Shown: in pieces, positions 40,060 to 50,385 of the stretch
How positions within the stretch are numbered: position 1 is the first letter of the stretch
Layout of the letters: every line of letters begins with the position of its first letter
Assembly (NCBI GenBank): GCA_036345935.2
Contig: JADWOT020000001.1
Span: 5,690,270 to 5,754,269 of the forward strand
DNA length: 64,000 nucleotides
Origin: Taenia hydatigena
Lineage: Eukaryota; Platyhelminthes; Cestoda; Cyclophyllidea; Taeniidae
Direction of reading: 5' to 3'
Notes under the pieces: model-generated
Databases searched by the model: none
Told to the model about the DNA's origin: nothing
The model's input: the letters and a program-made list of their open reading frames with translations, nothing else
Position numbers and translations under genes: made by a program

Positions 40060-40613
40060 CTCGCTCAATTCACTCTTCATTCAGCGCCACGAAATTACAC
40101 ACGACAAGCTACTTCTGCATATGCAGCTTCGACTACTATAACACGAATTGTAGCAATGTCTTACAACGAGAGGGCCATCCCTGTGGTTGTTATGCATTTC
40201 AAAACACTCTGACATTAATCCACCACTAAACACATCCCACTTTGTGAGTTGATACTCATCTGACCACTGCCACTGCCCACACAAGCATTTGCTTCCTATT
40301 CCACTCCAACAGACATCCTCAACTACGAGGACTTCACAAGACGCATACCCTGACAACAAACCAACCACCAATTAAACCATCCCCATTCCAACTACTTTCC
40401 ACGCTTACCACCACAACTTGCTCAGTCATTGAATCGGTGGTTCAAATCACTTCCACGCATCCCACCTCAAACACCCACACTCCCATCACACGTCCATTGC
40501 CTGTGGTCCACAACACAACATATTTACCATTCTATAGATAAACCCACACACACATCTTCCACTGTGCAAAGGGACTGCACAATTGGATGCGTAGTTAAGT
40601 GAATTGGAGGGTA

Positions 40614-40715
40614 AGTGGATGGGTAGGTGGGTGGGTGCGTAGGTAGGTGGGAAGGAGAGAAGGAAGGAAGGTAGACAGTCAGTCAGTGAGTCAGTGAGTA
40701 AGTCAGTCAGGCAGA
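40614..40715 (+). repeat. Compound tetranucleotide repeat (GGTA/GGTG, GAAG, CAGT)
   Basis: gggtaggtgggtgggtg, then aaggaaggaagg, then agtcagtcagtgag units. The mirrored tract lies in the right arm at about 48440-48550. Confidence 0.8.
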
Positions 40716-40775
40716 CAGCACCAACTTACTGCACACAACATCGCAGAAGCTGCTCTCAGAAGTCACTTCTCGTCG

Positions 40776-41420
40776 TCAAGGTAGAGAACTGACAAAACGC
40801 TTGAATTTGGCGTCACCAAAGTAGTGCAGGTCACTCACACCCTCAAACGCCCATCTCACCTCCTCCTCACTCAGTGGTCGTTGCACCTTACCCATTGGCA
40901 CAACGTTGGCAGTGAACACCACACCATCACCTCGACTGTGCTGTCCACGTGGAGACACTCGTGGCACTGCGGCTGCACCACTCAATGCGCCCTCGTACCT
41001 CCCACCAGCAGGCCGCATAGCATGCTGAGCCAAAGTGGAGGCACAGGGATACGGGCACATTCTCGAGCTCATTCCCTGCCAGTGCAAATGTGGTGTCGAC
41101 GGATGCACATCCATGTAGGCGCTGTCGTAACCTGAACCAATACCACTGCTGTCACTATCGATGCCACTACCACTGCTGTTGCCGATGCCACTGCTATTGC
41201 TGCTGCTGCTACTGCCGCTGCCATTGATAGTACTACTCGTAGTACTGCTGGTGTTCCTGTTGCCGTTAATGATGTTTCCATTGTTCTCATCGTAGTTGCT
41301 GATGTTGTTGTTGCTGTTGTCACTGCTGTTGCTGCTGCTTCTGCCGCCAACGCCACCACCGCTGCTGCCGCAGCAGGCGTAGATGTAGTTGTAGTTGCCG
41401 CTGTCTTGGTAACCACTCAT
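40776..41420 (-). CDS. Ser/Asn-rich hypothetical protein, left copy
   Basis: 214 codons, ATG at 41420, with an in-frame TGA shortly upstream, so this may be a complete intronless frame or a first coding exon. The N-terminal half is Tyr/Gly then Ser/Asn/Gly-rich (AGC/AAC repeats). The C-terminal ~110 residues are ordinary sequence (HLHWQGMSSRMCPYPCAS; VPMGKVQRPLSEEEVRWAF; FGDAKFKRFVSSLP end). The right-arm copy differs at about 11 residues; in the last 72 codons, five of six base differences I counted are synonymous, which supports coding on this strand. No domain recognised, no signal peptide or membrane segment seen. Function unknown. Confidence 0.45.
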   Translation of the reverse strand: MSGYQDSGNYNYIYACCGSSGGGVGGRSSSNSSDNSNNNISNYDENNGNIINGNRNTSSTTSSTINGSGSSSSSNSSGIGNSSGSGIDSDSSGIGSGYDSAYMDVHPSTPHLHWQGMSSRMCPYPCASTLAQHAMRPAGGRYEGALSGAAAVPRVSPRGQHSRGDGVVFTANVVPMGKVQRPLSEEEVRWAFEGVSDLHYFGDAKFKRFVSSLP

Positions 41421-42852
41421 TCTCCTCCCATTGGTCACCGATAGTGATCAAAGTAGTAGTTGCATTAACTGCACACATCAATCACACAGACACGCATCTC
41501 ACATGCAAACACTTCACCCATCACACACCACACACACCACACCACACTACACACCACGTGACAAGATATCACCCTTGAAACAGGCAGACAATTTCGGATC
41601 ACCTCATTCCTCACGGTCCTCATTCCCTCCCAATATTATCCACTCTCGTACAGGCAACTCGTGCACCACATCATCTCCTCCTACATTTCCCCTTCCCTAC
41701 CAACCTCGTCTGCAACATCTAACTCACCACATACACCAGCTGCATCATTGTTGTCAACTCATGTGATGGCCAGTGTTTCGACGACTCCCTCATCCACCTA
41801 CACCACATCTCATCCCTTTGCACGTGGATCAGTTCATTTGCCGTCAAGGCGAGTGCATAGACAGTGGCACCCGCACTTACTCTCACACCTTCTCCTCCAC
41901 TGCACCAAATCACTTCATTTGGCTACCTCAACTACAACCAGCAGATGATCACCACATCAACACTTCCTCCACAAAAGTACGCTTATTTGGTGTGTCTCGT
42001 GGTGAAGCAAGTCAAGTGTGTGAACGACAGAGCACATCTGAATCGCTTGTGTGTTTACGTGAATGCTGTCCCACATACCGCCAATGAAGAGGCAAGTTGT
42101 GAGGATCCGTGCATGGACCAACGATTTGACAAAGCACAGACCGTACACTCTCTACCCTCCATGTATGTGACATGTTCCAGTGCATAATCTCCATGACATT
42201 CACCTACACCTCGACTGTGCAGTCGTTCACCTTCGCTCCTACACACTCCTACTCCTCATCTCCTCCCTCCCTCCTCTCCAATCAATGCCTTCAACTAATT
42301 CACCTGTCTCATCAAACACACACTGATCCATTCCCCACTCCATCAAATCCCCTCATTGACATAGGCACTACACGCTCACATGAAGCTTCAATGCATCAAT
42401 CAACACATCACTCCAAATGGTCTCAATCGCATCATATGAATGCACGAAAGAGGGATAAGCAAGTGGATGCATCGACTAATGACCAATGAATAATATCCAG
42501 TGAGGACGAACATAAAGTAGCACAGACAATAAAATCTGCAGCAGCAAATTTTACACAAAGCTTACGTTGAGTGAGCAGCATCATCGACACAAGCAATTGT
42601 ACACAAGCAATGCCGATGGCGTTGGCAAACGACAAACGCAACTGAATGGTCACATCGCAACTCTGCTTCACGGTCTACGGTCACGTGCAGTTGCCATCGT
42701 CGTCGTCGTCCTCGTCCTTGTCGCCGCCACTCACGATGCCGGTGGCATTGATTCTGTAGTCAATTGGTTGCTCCACTTCAGCCAATGGCCCGTCAACTAC
42801 CATCACCATCACCACCACCATCAGCATCACCACTATCACTGCTTTGACCTCA

Positions 42853-43212
42853 TCAATCAGGTAGCCATAGAATCGTCGACATGCCTGAACATGATGTTTG
42901 CGTTGTCGACTCACCACCACCACCCCAACACTTCCGATTCGCTTCTCTTCGTGGTGGGAGCATTGGCACGTGGTGAAGCAGTGTAGTGCAAAGTAGTGCC
43001 ATGACATGAGACGACAAGAGGTGGATGTTGCAGTGTGGTGTAAAGGTGTTGGTACAGCTAGCAAGCTGCAGTTGTCCAACGTGTGTTGTGCTGTACAATG
43101 CCGTGCTGCCTCCACTCAACACTGCCGAGGCGGTGACGTACTTTAGCAACCAGCCTTCAGAATTGCGCCCATAGAGTGCCACCTGAAGATTACCCTCACT
43201 TAGCAGTCGCAT
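42853..43212 (-). CDS. Possible exon crossing the left inner junction
   Basis: 119-codon frame starting in unique spacer sequence (MRLLSEGNLQVALYGRNSEG, then WLLKYVTASAVLSGG) and continuing into the arm (VGQLQLASCTNTFTPHC). The spacer part reads like genuine coding sequence, the arm part less so. No family recognised. It could be an exon of a gene ending within the arm, or chance. Confidence 0.25.
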   Translation of the reverse strand: MRLLSEGNLQVALYGRNSEGWLLKYVTASAVLSGGSTALYSTTHVGQLQLASCTNTFTPHCNIHLLSSHVMALLCTTLLHHVPMLPPRREANRKCWGGGGESTTQTSCSGMSTILWLPD

Positions 43213-46047
43213 TATGTCTAATCACTCCTCTTTAGCTCAGAAATGTTTCTGAGTGAAATACTGATAAATAATTATCGTCATAGTTTATTTGTATTGTTCA
43301 TGTTGTGCTTTAGGATATCTCACTATTGTACAGTTTTATGGAGACATTCGCAGATGATGAGTTGGTGATATGATGCGGGTAATGATACAAGACGGGTAAC
43401 TTTCCCTTAGCATTCTGACAACTTTGCACTTGATGAGGCATTGTCAACGTGACAGGATTTAGAGCCAGGGAGAGAGAGAGAGGGAGTTAAGAGCTTATGT
43501 GCTGTTTTATGTTTACGGATCCGAAGATTTGTCAGCAGAGTAGTTGCGTGGTGCCAATCGCAATGAGCAACTGGTTTTAGTCTTTTTACTTTGCTTCATC
43601 GCCATCTAGCTCACCGAAGTTGGTGGATAGGCCGATGGCGAAGTTGAGGAGAGGTGTTAAAGCACTGCAATCCATGAAATTCACACACGATAATTTCCCT
43701 TCAAAGCTGCTTAGTTTTTATCAAGCCATTCCTTCTCCTCTCTTCCCTTTCGCTCTTTTCTCCTCTTTTTCTCGTTCTCATTCTTCTTCCAGTAATCTCT
43801 TTTGATCTAAGCCATGCTTCTTCTCTTCATTCACTGAGACGACCGCAGCCCAGTCAGACGAACAGTGGCAATACAGGCAATCAGAGTGTGTATGTCTATC
43901 TTGGTAGTGGAAAGCACTCCACTGTGACATGTTATTTCTGATAAGAATGCTACAGGAACACCAAATACTGCCAAAGTTGGCGGAGACGTATGAGAAGAAG
44001 TGAAGTATGAGGAAGAGGGAGAACCTCCTCTTGTCTCCTCTCTTCTCTCCCCATTTAATCCTCCCCAGTGTCGTCGTACTAACTACACTTGCTGCTCTAC
44101 GCAGGGTAGAAGATTGATAACTGTTGAATGATTAATGTTACAGCATTCCAGTGGAGCAGGTCTCGGGAGGTCTTCGTACACCATCATCCGAAGCAGTTGC
44201 GTCATGAGACCATGAAGGACTGCATTCATGGAATTCACTAATGCTGACATTGATAGTGAAGAAAAAATTTCAACTTATCTCGTATTTATCCAGTAATATA
44301 TGGTTGACGTCCCTAATGAGCAAGCACTGTGAAGTGGAAGGAATGCTGAATAGCCCATCTCCTGACCAAACCCACGTAAATATACATAGGACAATTCTTG
44401 TACTTGAGAAAATTTGACCAAACCACTTCGTGAGTGAAGCAAAACCGAGAACTTGACGGAGAGATGAACAACAAAAGGATTCAGCTTGATCGTTGACGGT
44501 TGACTAGAAATGTTTGTGTCCATGGAATACAATCTCTCGCGACACTCAACGCCTGCGCCTCCCCCCTCCAATGACTTTGAGCCTTACCTGCTATTCTCTC
44601 TTAAACCTTTGCTAGCTCTAGGGAAATTTTCAAAGCAATAGTCTAATTTTTGAGACAAATTGTGTCCCTATTTCTTTTTTTAATGTCGAAATTAGCCCAA
44701 ACATAAGGTGGAGGTATGCCATCGCCATTCTCAACATCGGCTTGAGCTAAGGACGATCTGACCGCCTCGGGGAATTTCAATTCTGGCTGACGAAAAAGCG
44801 CAACTACCACGTCTCAAAACCTACCAGTACACTTTCAACGACTGATAAGGACACCCGCTGCTGACCATCACTACTTTCTCAAGACCGTAAGTACCTTTGA
44901 GTGTATCTTGAAGACCAGTACTTTTAATAGTCCAATAAGGTCACCAAATTAATCACGTTTCTAGGTGTTAGACTTGGCTTTCACCCAAGTTGTCTTAGGA
45001 ATAAAATTTGATTAGGTACTCACCAGCTTGATTAAATCAACTGCATTCAATTCTCTGGACGGATCTCTTAAACGGTCATTTCTGAGTGCGTTTCTTTTTA
45101 AGTGTTCATGTGCCATTCTCTAAATGTAAGAACAATGCGTCAAGTTATGATCTGTCACTTTCAAGCTGGCGCGTTTGATCTGAGCAGAGAGTTCGTGCGT
45201 GTGTGATCATGACTATTAGAGCTGCCGTGTCGGTTGTGGTCTGCCGTTTACTTTTTTCTTAGAGAATAACCAACTTCTATTTATGCAGTCGTCTGCTTTT
45301 TAATGACCGCATTTTAATGTGATACTTTATATTTTTCTATGAAGTATCAAATACTACTTATAGTGCAAATAGCGTTGGACTGCTCTGAGAAGGAACTGGG
45401 GAAACAATTCGTAGGTTAACAAGGACCAGAAGGAGAAAAAAGCCATGAAATAATGGCTTAAAGTTTGTACAAATGAAGAAGGCGAATGATGCGAATTAAG
45501 GGCTACTTTTGCAATTATTCCTCACTCCGTCAGAGGTGCCTGTAGAACTCGTTGCAAACTCTACTTGGTCTTCATTTCATGATGCCAAAATCCAGTGTTG
45601 CATCAATTATCATTTCCTACTTCTAGGTCTACAGCGTTCTGATTAAAGTCGTAGCTAATACATTTGGTCGACGCTAGGAAATCCTGTTTCCCGTATCTCA
45701 GACAAGCATCGAGGTGTACACAGTCACGTCTATCTTGCTTACCTCGAAGGTAAAATTATCGATAATTTGCTCAAAGCTATTCTCCCACCTTCATTCCACT
45801 CTGCCCTCGTGGATCCTTTCCAAGCCAGTAAATCTTCGCTATCTGTCCAAGAGTGCACATGGCTCGCTCTCGTTTTAACAGTTTAGCACATTTCATAGGG
45901 ATTTTCCAATTGCTCATCCTTCGCAGACACCTTTTTTCCACTGTCTGTTATGGATCGGATCTTAAAGTCAGACAGCTGCAACAGTCTGTGGTGAAATTAG
46001 CAAATGCTCCATTTGTAATAACTCAAGAAAGCGTCTCATCTTTGAAC
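43084..46047. other. Unique spacer between the inverted-repeat arms
   Basis: About 2.96 kb without internal symmetry. It separates the two outward-facing Ser/Asn-rich frames and would contain any shared upstream control region. Includes a (GA)-rich tract near 43472 and T/C-rich stretches near 43740. No gene recognised apart from frames crossing the junctions. Confidence 0.7.
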
Positions 46048-46320
46048 GTTGGACAACTGCAGCTTGCTAGCTGTACCAACACCTTTACACCACACTGCAA
46101 CATCCACCTCTTGTCGTCTCATGTCATGGCACTACTTTGCACTACACTGCTTCACCACGTGCCAATGCTCCCACCACGAAGAGAAGCGAATCGGAAGTGT
46201 TGGGGTGGTGGTGAAGCAATGACGTGTGGTGTACTTTGGTGGTGTGTCAACAACGCAAACATCATGTTCATGCATGTCAACGATTCTGTGGTTATCTGGT
46301 TGATGAGGTCAAAGCAGTGA
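45853..46320 (+). CDS. Possible exon crossing the right inner junction
   Basis: 155-codon frame starting in the spacer (KVRQLQQSVVKLANAPFVIT) and entering the arm in the same frame as the left junction frame (VGQLQLASCTNTFTPHC). Its spacer-derived half differs completely from the left one. An indel near 46215 then puts the two arms in different frames. No family recognised. Confidence 0.2.
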   Translation: MHMARSRFNSLAHFIGIFQLLILRRHLFSTVCYGSDLKVRQLQQSVVKLANAPFVITQESVSSLNVGQLQLASCTNTFTPHCNIHLLSSHVMALLCTTLLHHVPMLPPRREANRKCWGGGEAMTCGVLWWCVNNANIMFMHVNDSVVIWLMRSKQ

Positions 46321-47736
46321 TGGTGGTGATGCTGATGCTTATGGTGATGGTGATGGTAGTTGACAGGCCATTGGCTGAAGTGGAGCAACCAATTGACTAC
46401 AGAATCAATGCCACCAGCATCGTGAGTGGCGGCGACAAGGACGACGACGACGACGATGGCTACTGCACGTGACCGTAAACCGTGAAGCAGAATTGCGATG
46501 TGACCATTCAGTTGCGTTTGTCGTTTGCCAACGCCATCGGCATTGCTTGTGTACAATTGCTTGTGTCGATGATGCTGCTCACTCAACGTAAGCTTTGTGT
46601 AAAATTTGCTGTTGCAGATTTTATTGTCTGTGCTACTTTATGTTCGTCCTCACTGGATATTATTCATTGGTCATTAGTCGATGCATCCACTTGCTTATCC
46701 CTCTTTCGTGCATTCATATAATGCGATTGAGACCATTTGTGTGATGTGTTGATTGATGCATTGAAGCTTCATGTGAGCGTGTAGTGCCTATGTCAATGAG
46801 GAGATTTGATGAAGTGTGGAGTGGATCATTGTGCGTTTGATGAGACAGGTGGATCAGTTGAAGGCATTGATCGGAGAGGAAGGAGGGAGGGATGGAGGAG
46901 ATGAGTAGGGGTGTGTAGGAGCGAAGGTGAACGACTGCACAGTCGAGGTGTAGGTGAATGTCATGGAGATTATGCACTGGAACATGTCACATACATGGAG
47001 GGTAGAGAGTGTACGGTCTGTGCTTTGTCAAATCGTTGGTCCATGCACGGATCCTCACAACTTGCCTCTTCACTGGCGGTATGTGGGACAGCATTCACGT
47101 AAACACACAAGCGATTCAGATGTGCTCTGTTGTTCACACACTTGACTTGCTTCACCACGAGACACACCAAATAAGCGTACTTTTGTGGAGGAAGTGTTGA
47201 TGTGGTGATCATCTGCTGGTTGTAGTTGAGGTAGCCAAATGAAGTGATTTGGTGCAGTGGAGGAGAAGGTGTGAGAGTAAGTGCGGGTGCCACTGTCTAT
47301 GCACTCACCTCGACGGCAAATGAACTGATCCACGTGCAAAGGGATGAGATGTGGTGTAGGTGGATGAGGGAGTCGTCGAAACACTGGCCATCACATGAGT
47401 TGACAACAATGATGCAGCTGGTGTATGTGGTGAGTTAGATGTTGCAGACGAGGTTGGTAGGGAAGGGGAAATGTAGGAGGAGATGATGTGGTGCACGAGT
47501 TGCCTGTACGAGAGTGGATAATATTGGGAGGGAATGAGGACCGTGAGGAATGAGGTGATCCGAAATTGTCTGCCTGTTTCAAGGGTGATATCTTGTCACG
47601 TGGTGTGTAGTGTGGTGTGGTGTGTGTGGTGTGTGATGGGTGAAGTGTTTGCATGTGAGATGCGTGTCTGTGTGATTGATGTGTGCAGTTAATGCAACTA
47701 CTACTTTGATCACTATCGGTGACCAATGGGAGGAGA

Positions 47737-48381
47737 ATGAGTGGTTACCAAGACAGCGGCAACTACAACTACATCTACGCCTGCTGCGGCAGCAGCGGTG
47801 GTGGCGGTGGCGGTAGAAGCAGCAGCAACAGCAGTGACAACAGCAACAACAACATCAGCAACTACGATGAGAACAATGGAAACATCATTAACGGCAACAG
47901 GAACACCAGCAGTACTACGAGTAGTACTATCAGTGGCAGCGGCAGTAGCAGCATCAGCAATAGCAGTGGTATCGGCAACAGCAGTGGTAGTGGCATCGAT
48001 AGTGACAGCAGTGGCATTGGATCAGGTTACGACAGCGCCTACTTGGATGTGCATCCATCGACATCACAGTTGCACTGGCAGGGAATGAACTCGAGAATGT
48101 GCCCGCATCCCTGTGCCTCCACTGTGGCGCAGCATGCTATGCGACCTGTAGGTGGGAGGTACGAGGGCGCATTGAGTGGTGCAGCGGCAGTGCCACGAGT
48201 GTCTCCACGTGGACAGCACAGTCGAGGTGATGGTGTGGTGTTCACTGCCAAGGTCGTGCCAATGGGCAAGGTGCAACGACCACTGAGTGAGGAGGAGGTG
48301 CGATGGGCGTTTGAGGGTGTGAGTGACCTGCACTACTTTGGCGACGCCAAATTCAAGCGTTTTGTCAGTTCTCTACCTTGA
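47737..48381 (+). CDS. Ser/Asn-rich hypothetical protein, right copy
   Basis: 214 codons, about 95% identical to the left-arm copy, with no indel between them despite long AGC/AAC repeats. N-terminus SGYQDSGNYNYIYACCGSSG, then a Gly/Ser/Asn-rich low-complexity region to about residue 105, then a non-repetitive C-terminal half ending KFKRFVSSLP. The frame is also open on the other strand in places, so frame length alone is weak evidence; the synonymous bias between copies is better evidence. Cellular role unknown; low-complexity Ser/Asn-rich tracts occur in many unrelated animal proteins. Confidence 0.45.
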   Translation: MSGYQDSGNYNYIYACCGSSGGGGGGRSSSNSSDNSNNNISNYDENNGNIINGNRNTSSTTSSTISGSGSSSISNSSGIGNSSGSGIDSDSSGIGSGYDSAYLDVHPSTSQLHWQGMNSRMCPHPCASTVAQHAMRPVGGRYEGALSGAAAVPRVSPRGQHSRGDGVVFTAKVVPMGKVQRPLSEEEVRWAFEGVSDLHYFGDAKFKRFVSSLP

Positions 48382-48602
48382 CGACGAGAAGTGACTTCTG
48401 AGAGCAGCTTCTGCGATGTTGTGTGCAGTAAGTTGGTGCTGTCTGCCTGACTGACTTACTCACTGACTCACTGACTGACTGTCTACCTTCCTTCCTTCTC
48501 TCCTTCCTACCTACCTACGCACCCACCCACCTACCCATCCACTTACCCTCCAATCCACTTAACTACACATCCAATTGTGCAGTCCCTTTGCACAGTGGAA
48601 GA

Positions 48603-48626
48603 TGTGTGTGTGTGTGTGTGTGTGTG
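48603..48626 (+). repeat. (TG)12 microsatellite in right arm
   Basis: Twelve TG units; the mirrored site in the left arm (near 40545) has only five. Confidence 0.9.
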
Positions 48627-50212
48627 GGTTTATCTATAGAATGGGAAATATGTTGTGTTGTGGACCACAGGCAATGGACGTGTGATGGGAGTGTGGGTGT
48701 TTGAGGTGGGATGCGTGGAAGTGATTTGAACCACCGATTCAATGACTGAGCAAGTTGTGGTGGTAAGCGTGGAAAGTAGTTGGAATGGGGATGGTTTAAT
48801 TGGTGGTTGGTTTGTTGTCAGGGTATGCGTCTTGTGAAGTCCTCGTAGTTGAGGATGTCTGTTGGAGCGGAATAGGAAGCACATACGTGTGTGAGCAGCG
48901 GCAGTGGGCAGATGAGTATCAACTCACAAAGTGGGATGTGCTTAGTGGTGGGTCTATGCTTGAGTGGTTTGAAATGCATAACAACCACATGGATAGCCTT
49001 CACGTGGTAAGACATTGCTACTTTTCGTGCTATCGTATTAGATGCTGCATTTGCAGAATCGGCTTGTCATGTCTAATTGCGTGGCACTGAATGAAGAGTG
49101 AATTGATTAAGTTTTGACTTTGGACACATTGTCATGTGGGTTAAAAAAATGCATGATGCGATTCTTCCCTGCTGCATTATACCTACACAGCAAATGCATT
49201 TGTAGTTAGTTGCTAAGTCAGTATGTGGCTGAGTGTTGTACCAAACAAAATTTATCTGCTCGTTTACTACGTTGGTATGGCCGCTCTGATGTGCAAAAGA
49301 GAAACCTGATGCTTCCTGACCCTCCACGTAAATATGGAGAAGAATGTGAACAATGAGTGGTTGTGCACCATTTTACTTTTGATTTTATCTCCCCTTTTTT
49401 CCTTATTCCAACCTATCGCCCTCCTGTCACTTTATCCAAAGCGATTATGCATATGCAGCAGTGATCCTTCTCAAAATGGGTTGTGTTTACGGATGACCAC
49501 AGTATATGTTTGTTGTTTGCACATGAGCCAGATTTCCTTTGATCTCAACCAGATAAATAATAGTAAAAGCCCATAGTGCAGATGTATCTATCCACCAACG
49601 CCCATGAGTAAGCAGCAGGCGGTGGGAGTATAGGCACCGAATGCCAGCTGGTCCAGACTACACGAGTCTGGGCCTGAATTAATGCTCAGATCCAAGTCCG
49701 AGTCTGATTCGTTAATATCCTTTAGATTCACTTATGGTTAATGATTGACCTTGGCGTTAGACTGCTTATTGTTACCGTAAAATGCAGCAGGACGTAAAAT
49801 TCATCCAATTAGGATGGAGTGAGCTATAGCTTGACAATCTGAAATATTTGCAAATTAGTCGCGATAATAGTAACCTTGAGAGCAAAAGCGAGGAACGCTT
49901 TTTGTGCAATCGTACGCATCTTAGTAGATTTTTACGATTATTGCAGTCCCCAAAGATCCCTTTGTGATCTATCCCACTTGTAGGAAATTTCTGAACGTTT
50001 TCTTCTATCGTTCTTTTAACTTCTTTCCCGAAGCTGCATCTAGAATTCTTAAAACAAGCTAATGGTTTGATGAGATTATGAAAAAAAAATCCACAAGAGC
50101 AAGATTTAAAGCCCCCCAGCTTGAAAGCGAACTTGAATGACGAAAATGGTTGCCGTCATTGCCGTTGTTTAATGCTTCTTCAACATTTGTTTCAGTTCCT
50201 GTGACCAAACTG

Positions 50213-50385
50213 AAGTCAACCAATCACTTGTGGCCATCCCGATCATCCAATAGGGTATGAGGGGTTGGTATTAGGATGTTTATTGGCGCGCTTAAAGAGC
50301 AGCTTGACGCAATCCCAACCAATGGAGGTGGAGTGAGAGAGAGGATGAATTTCTAGAGCGCTTGTGGATTGGCTGAAAAAAGGGG
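50213..50385. promoter_or_regulatory. Cluster of five CCAAT motifs on both strands
   Basis: aaccaatcac (50219), atccaatagg (50246), attggcgcg (50281), aaccaatgg (50318) and attggctg (50367) lie within about 170 bp. This density suggests a promoter or enhancer, but no gene start is seen beside it. Confidence 0.35.

Larger units (their letters stand above)
40060..43083 (+). repeat. Large inverted repeat, left arm
   Basis: Reverse-complement match to 46048-49120. By eye the outer ~260 bp (40060-40320) is about 85% identical to its partner, while inward of 40320 the arms are nearly identical over hundreds of bp, with few indels. Homology ends sharply at the inner end at the motif cagttgtccaacgt. 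The outer part holds compound tetranucleotide tracts (40614-40715). Confidence 0.95.
46048..49120 (-). repeat. Large inverted repeat, right arm
   Basis: Reverse-complement partner of 40060-43083. Starts at acgttggacaactg and fades beyond about 49120. Differences from the left arm include a (TG)12 versus (TG)5 tract and a ~30-bp indel near 46215. Confidence 0.95.

Noticed and set aside
41069..41416. Ala/Thr-rich 115-codon frame in each arm
   Set aside because: Another frame of the same AGC/AAC repeat; it lacks the synonymous bias seen in the Ser/Asn frame.
41431..42489. Inward-facing Ser/Thr/Pro/His-rich frames, one with FICRQGECID resembling an LDL-receptor A fragment
   Set aside because: The rest of the LDLa cysteine/acidic pattern is missing, and the frames overlap in several phases; composition explains the open length.
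42567..42986. His-rich frame in both arms
   Set aside because: Comes from a CAC/CAT trinucleotide repeat; no supporting motif or splice structure.
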